Source: Verrucomicrobiales bacterium (GTDB lineage Bacteria; Verrucomicrobiota; Verrucomicrobiia; Verrucomicrobiales; SKLO01). Taken from it: a stretch of 9,761 nt of DNA. The DNA lies in NCBI GenBank assembly GCA_007123195.1, contig SKLO01000001.1, positions 1 through 9,761 of the forward strand, written 5' to 3'. The notes under the pieces were generated by a model, which saw only the letters and a list, made by a program, of their open reading frames with translations, was not told where the DNA came from and did no database searches. Each line of letters starts with the position of its first letter. The stretch's first letter is position 1. Positions 8,967 to 9,761 of the stretch are shown here, piece by piece. Both the position numbers and the translations under genes were made by a program.

Positions 8967-9761
8967 TTACGGCTGCGCGCCTGGTTGCGGTGAGAAGTCT
9001 CCGCCGAGGGCGAGGTGCAGGTCGACGCGGTTGTCGAGCCGGGTGCGGCGCACGCTGATGAGCTGCGAGCGGGCGTCGAGCAGGCGCGCCTGGGCTTCGA
9101 ACACGGTCAGGATGTCGCCGGTGCCGTCGCGGAAGTTGGCGCGCGCCTCGGTGTCGGCCTCGCGGGCCAGTTCGACCGTGCGGGCGAGCGCCTCCTCCTG
9201 GCGGGCCAACCAGTGGTCGGCGCCGAGCGCGGTCTCCACTTCGAGGAACGCCTGCAGCACGGCGGCCTGCAGCTGCCGCAACGCCTGCTGGTCCTCGGCC
9301 TGGCGCTTGGCATATTCGGCCCGGATCTGACCGGCGGCGATGATCGGCTGCACCACCTGACCGGCCAGGCTCCAGACCCCGAAGTCGCTGTTGAGGATCT
9401 CCGCCAGATCCTCGGTCGAGGTGCCGCCGCTGCCGGTCAGGGTGAAGCGGGGAAACACCGCCAGCCGGGCCTCGCGCACCCGGCTGCCCTGGGCCGCGAA
9501 GCGGCGCTCGGCCGCCTGCAGGTCGGGCCGGCGCAGCAGCAGTTCAGACGGCAGACCGGCAGGCGGGCGGGCGGGCACCGCAGGCAGTTCCGTGGGCGCG
9601 GTTTGACTGCCCGCAGGGTAACGGCCCAGCAGCGCCTCCAACTGCCGCCGCGCCCGGGCGATCTGCTCCTCGCGCTGCTGCAGCACGGCCTCGGTGGCGG
9701 CGACGTCCACCCGCGCCAGCCGCAGGTCGGTGCCGGTGCCGCGACCGCCCGCCTCGCCGGC
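8967..9761 (-). CDS. RND efflux outer-membrane factor (NodT/OprM/TolC family), 5' end beyond window
   Basis: The visible part is 264 residues and open to the window edge, so the start, signal peptide and roughly the first 200 residues are missing (family members are usually about 450-500). The GTG at 9710 is not the start: 17 further in-frame codons upstream fit the family. Visible signatures are GLPSELLLRRPDLQAAERRF (69-88), then VREARLAVFPRFTLTGSGG (95-113, second-repeat entry), SLAGQVVQPIIAAGQIRAEY (131-150), and the closing DILTVFEAQARLLDARSQ (216-233) with LDNRVDLHLALGGDF (242-256). The product should form a trimeric outer-membrane beta-barrel with a long periplasmic tunnel that receives substrates from the pump. 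It is the most upstream visible gene of the operon, giving the order OMF-MFP-RND. Confidence 0.92.
   Translation of the reverse strand, partial: AGEAGGRGTGTDLRLARVDVAATEAVLQQREEQIARARRQLEALLGRYPAGSQTAPTELPAVPARPPAGLPSELLLRRPDLQAAERRFAAQGSRVREARLAVFPRFTLTGSGGTSTEDLAEILNSDFGVWSLAGQVVQPIIAAGQIRAEYAKRQAEDQQALRQLQAAVLQAFLEVETALGADHWLARQEEALARTVELAREADTEARANFRDGTGDILTVFEAQARLLDARSQLISVRRTRLDNRVDLHLALGGDFSPQPGAQP

Overview
This 9.76 kb window is high-GC chromosomal DNA carrying housekeeping and envelope genes. It looks like a Gram-negative bacterium: it has a tripartite RND efflux system with an outer-membrane factor, and Shine-Dalgarno sequences are weak or absent at most starts. The stand-alone zinc-free ribosomal protein S14, the FmdB-type zinc ribbon and CNNM protein beside it, and the short palindromic intergenic repeats would fit Verrucomicrobiota (Opitutae-like). 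That assignment is an impression from memory, not a demonstrated result.

Layout, left to right. Positions 1-359 hold no convincing gene. They form a palindrome-rich spacer with two near-identical 37-bp repeats (8-44 and 261-297) and GGCGGG/CCCGCC hairpins. Positions 360-1763 (minus) encode a full-length class II fumarase (FumC). A 25-codon hydrophobic ORF with a weak promoter-like element lies just upstream of it. A divergent region separates this from a plus-strand row: rpsN (2031-2300, preceded by two tandem hairpins), a small FmdB-like zinc-ribbon protein (2478-2729), and a CNNM/CorC-type membrane protein with DUF21, CBS-pair and CorC_HlyC domains (2772-4256).

The right half, all minus strand, is an RND efflux operon transcribed from the right edge: outer-membrane factor (8967 to beyond 9761, 5' end cut off), membrane fusion protein (7701-8936), then inner-membrane RND pump (4268-7525). 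The pump gene ends 11 bp from the end of the convergent CNNM gene. The OMF-MFP junction is tight (30 bp), but a 175-bp gap carrying two kinds of small repeat separates MFP from the pump. The three proteins should assemble into an envelope-spanning export channel; the substrate cannot be read from the sequence.

I see no phage, transposase, CRISPR, tRNA, rRNA or defence locus, and no clear new system. The points most worth checking are the palindromic repeat families, the rpsN leader hairpins, an apparent insertion of about 25 residues in the pump's porter domain, and the pump's replaced TM10 lysine.
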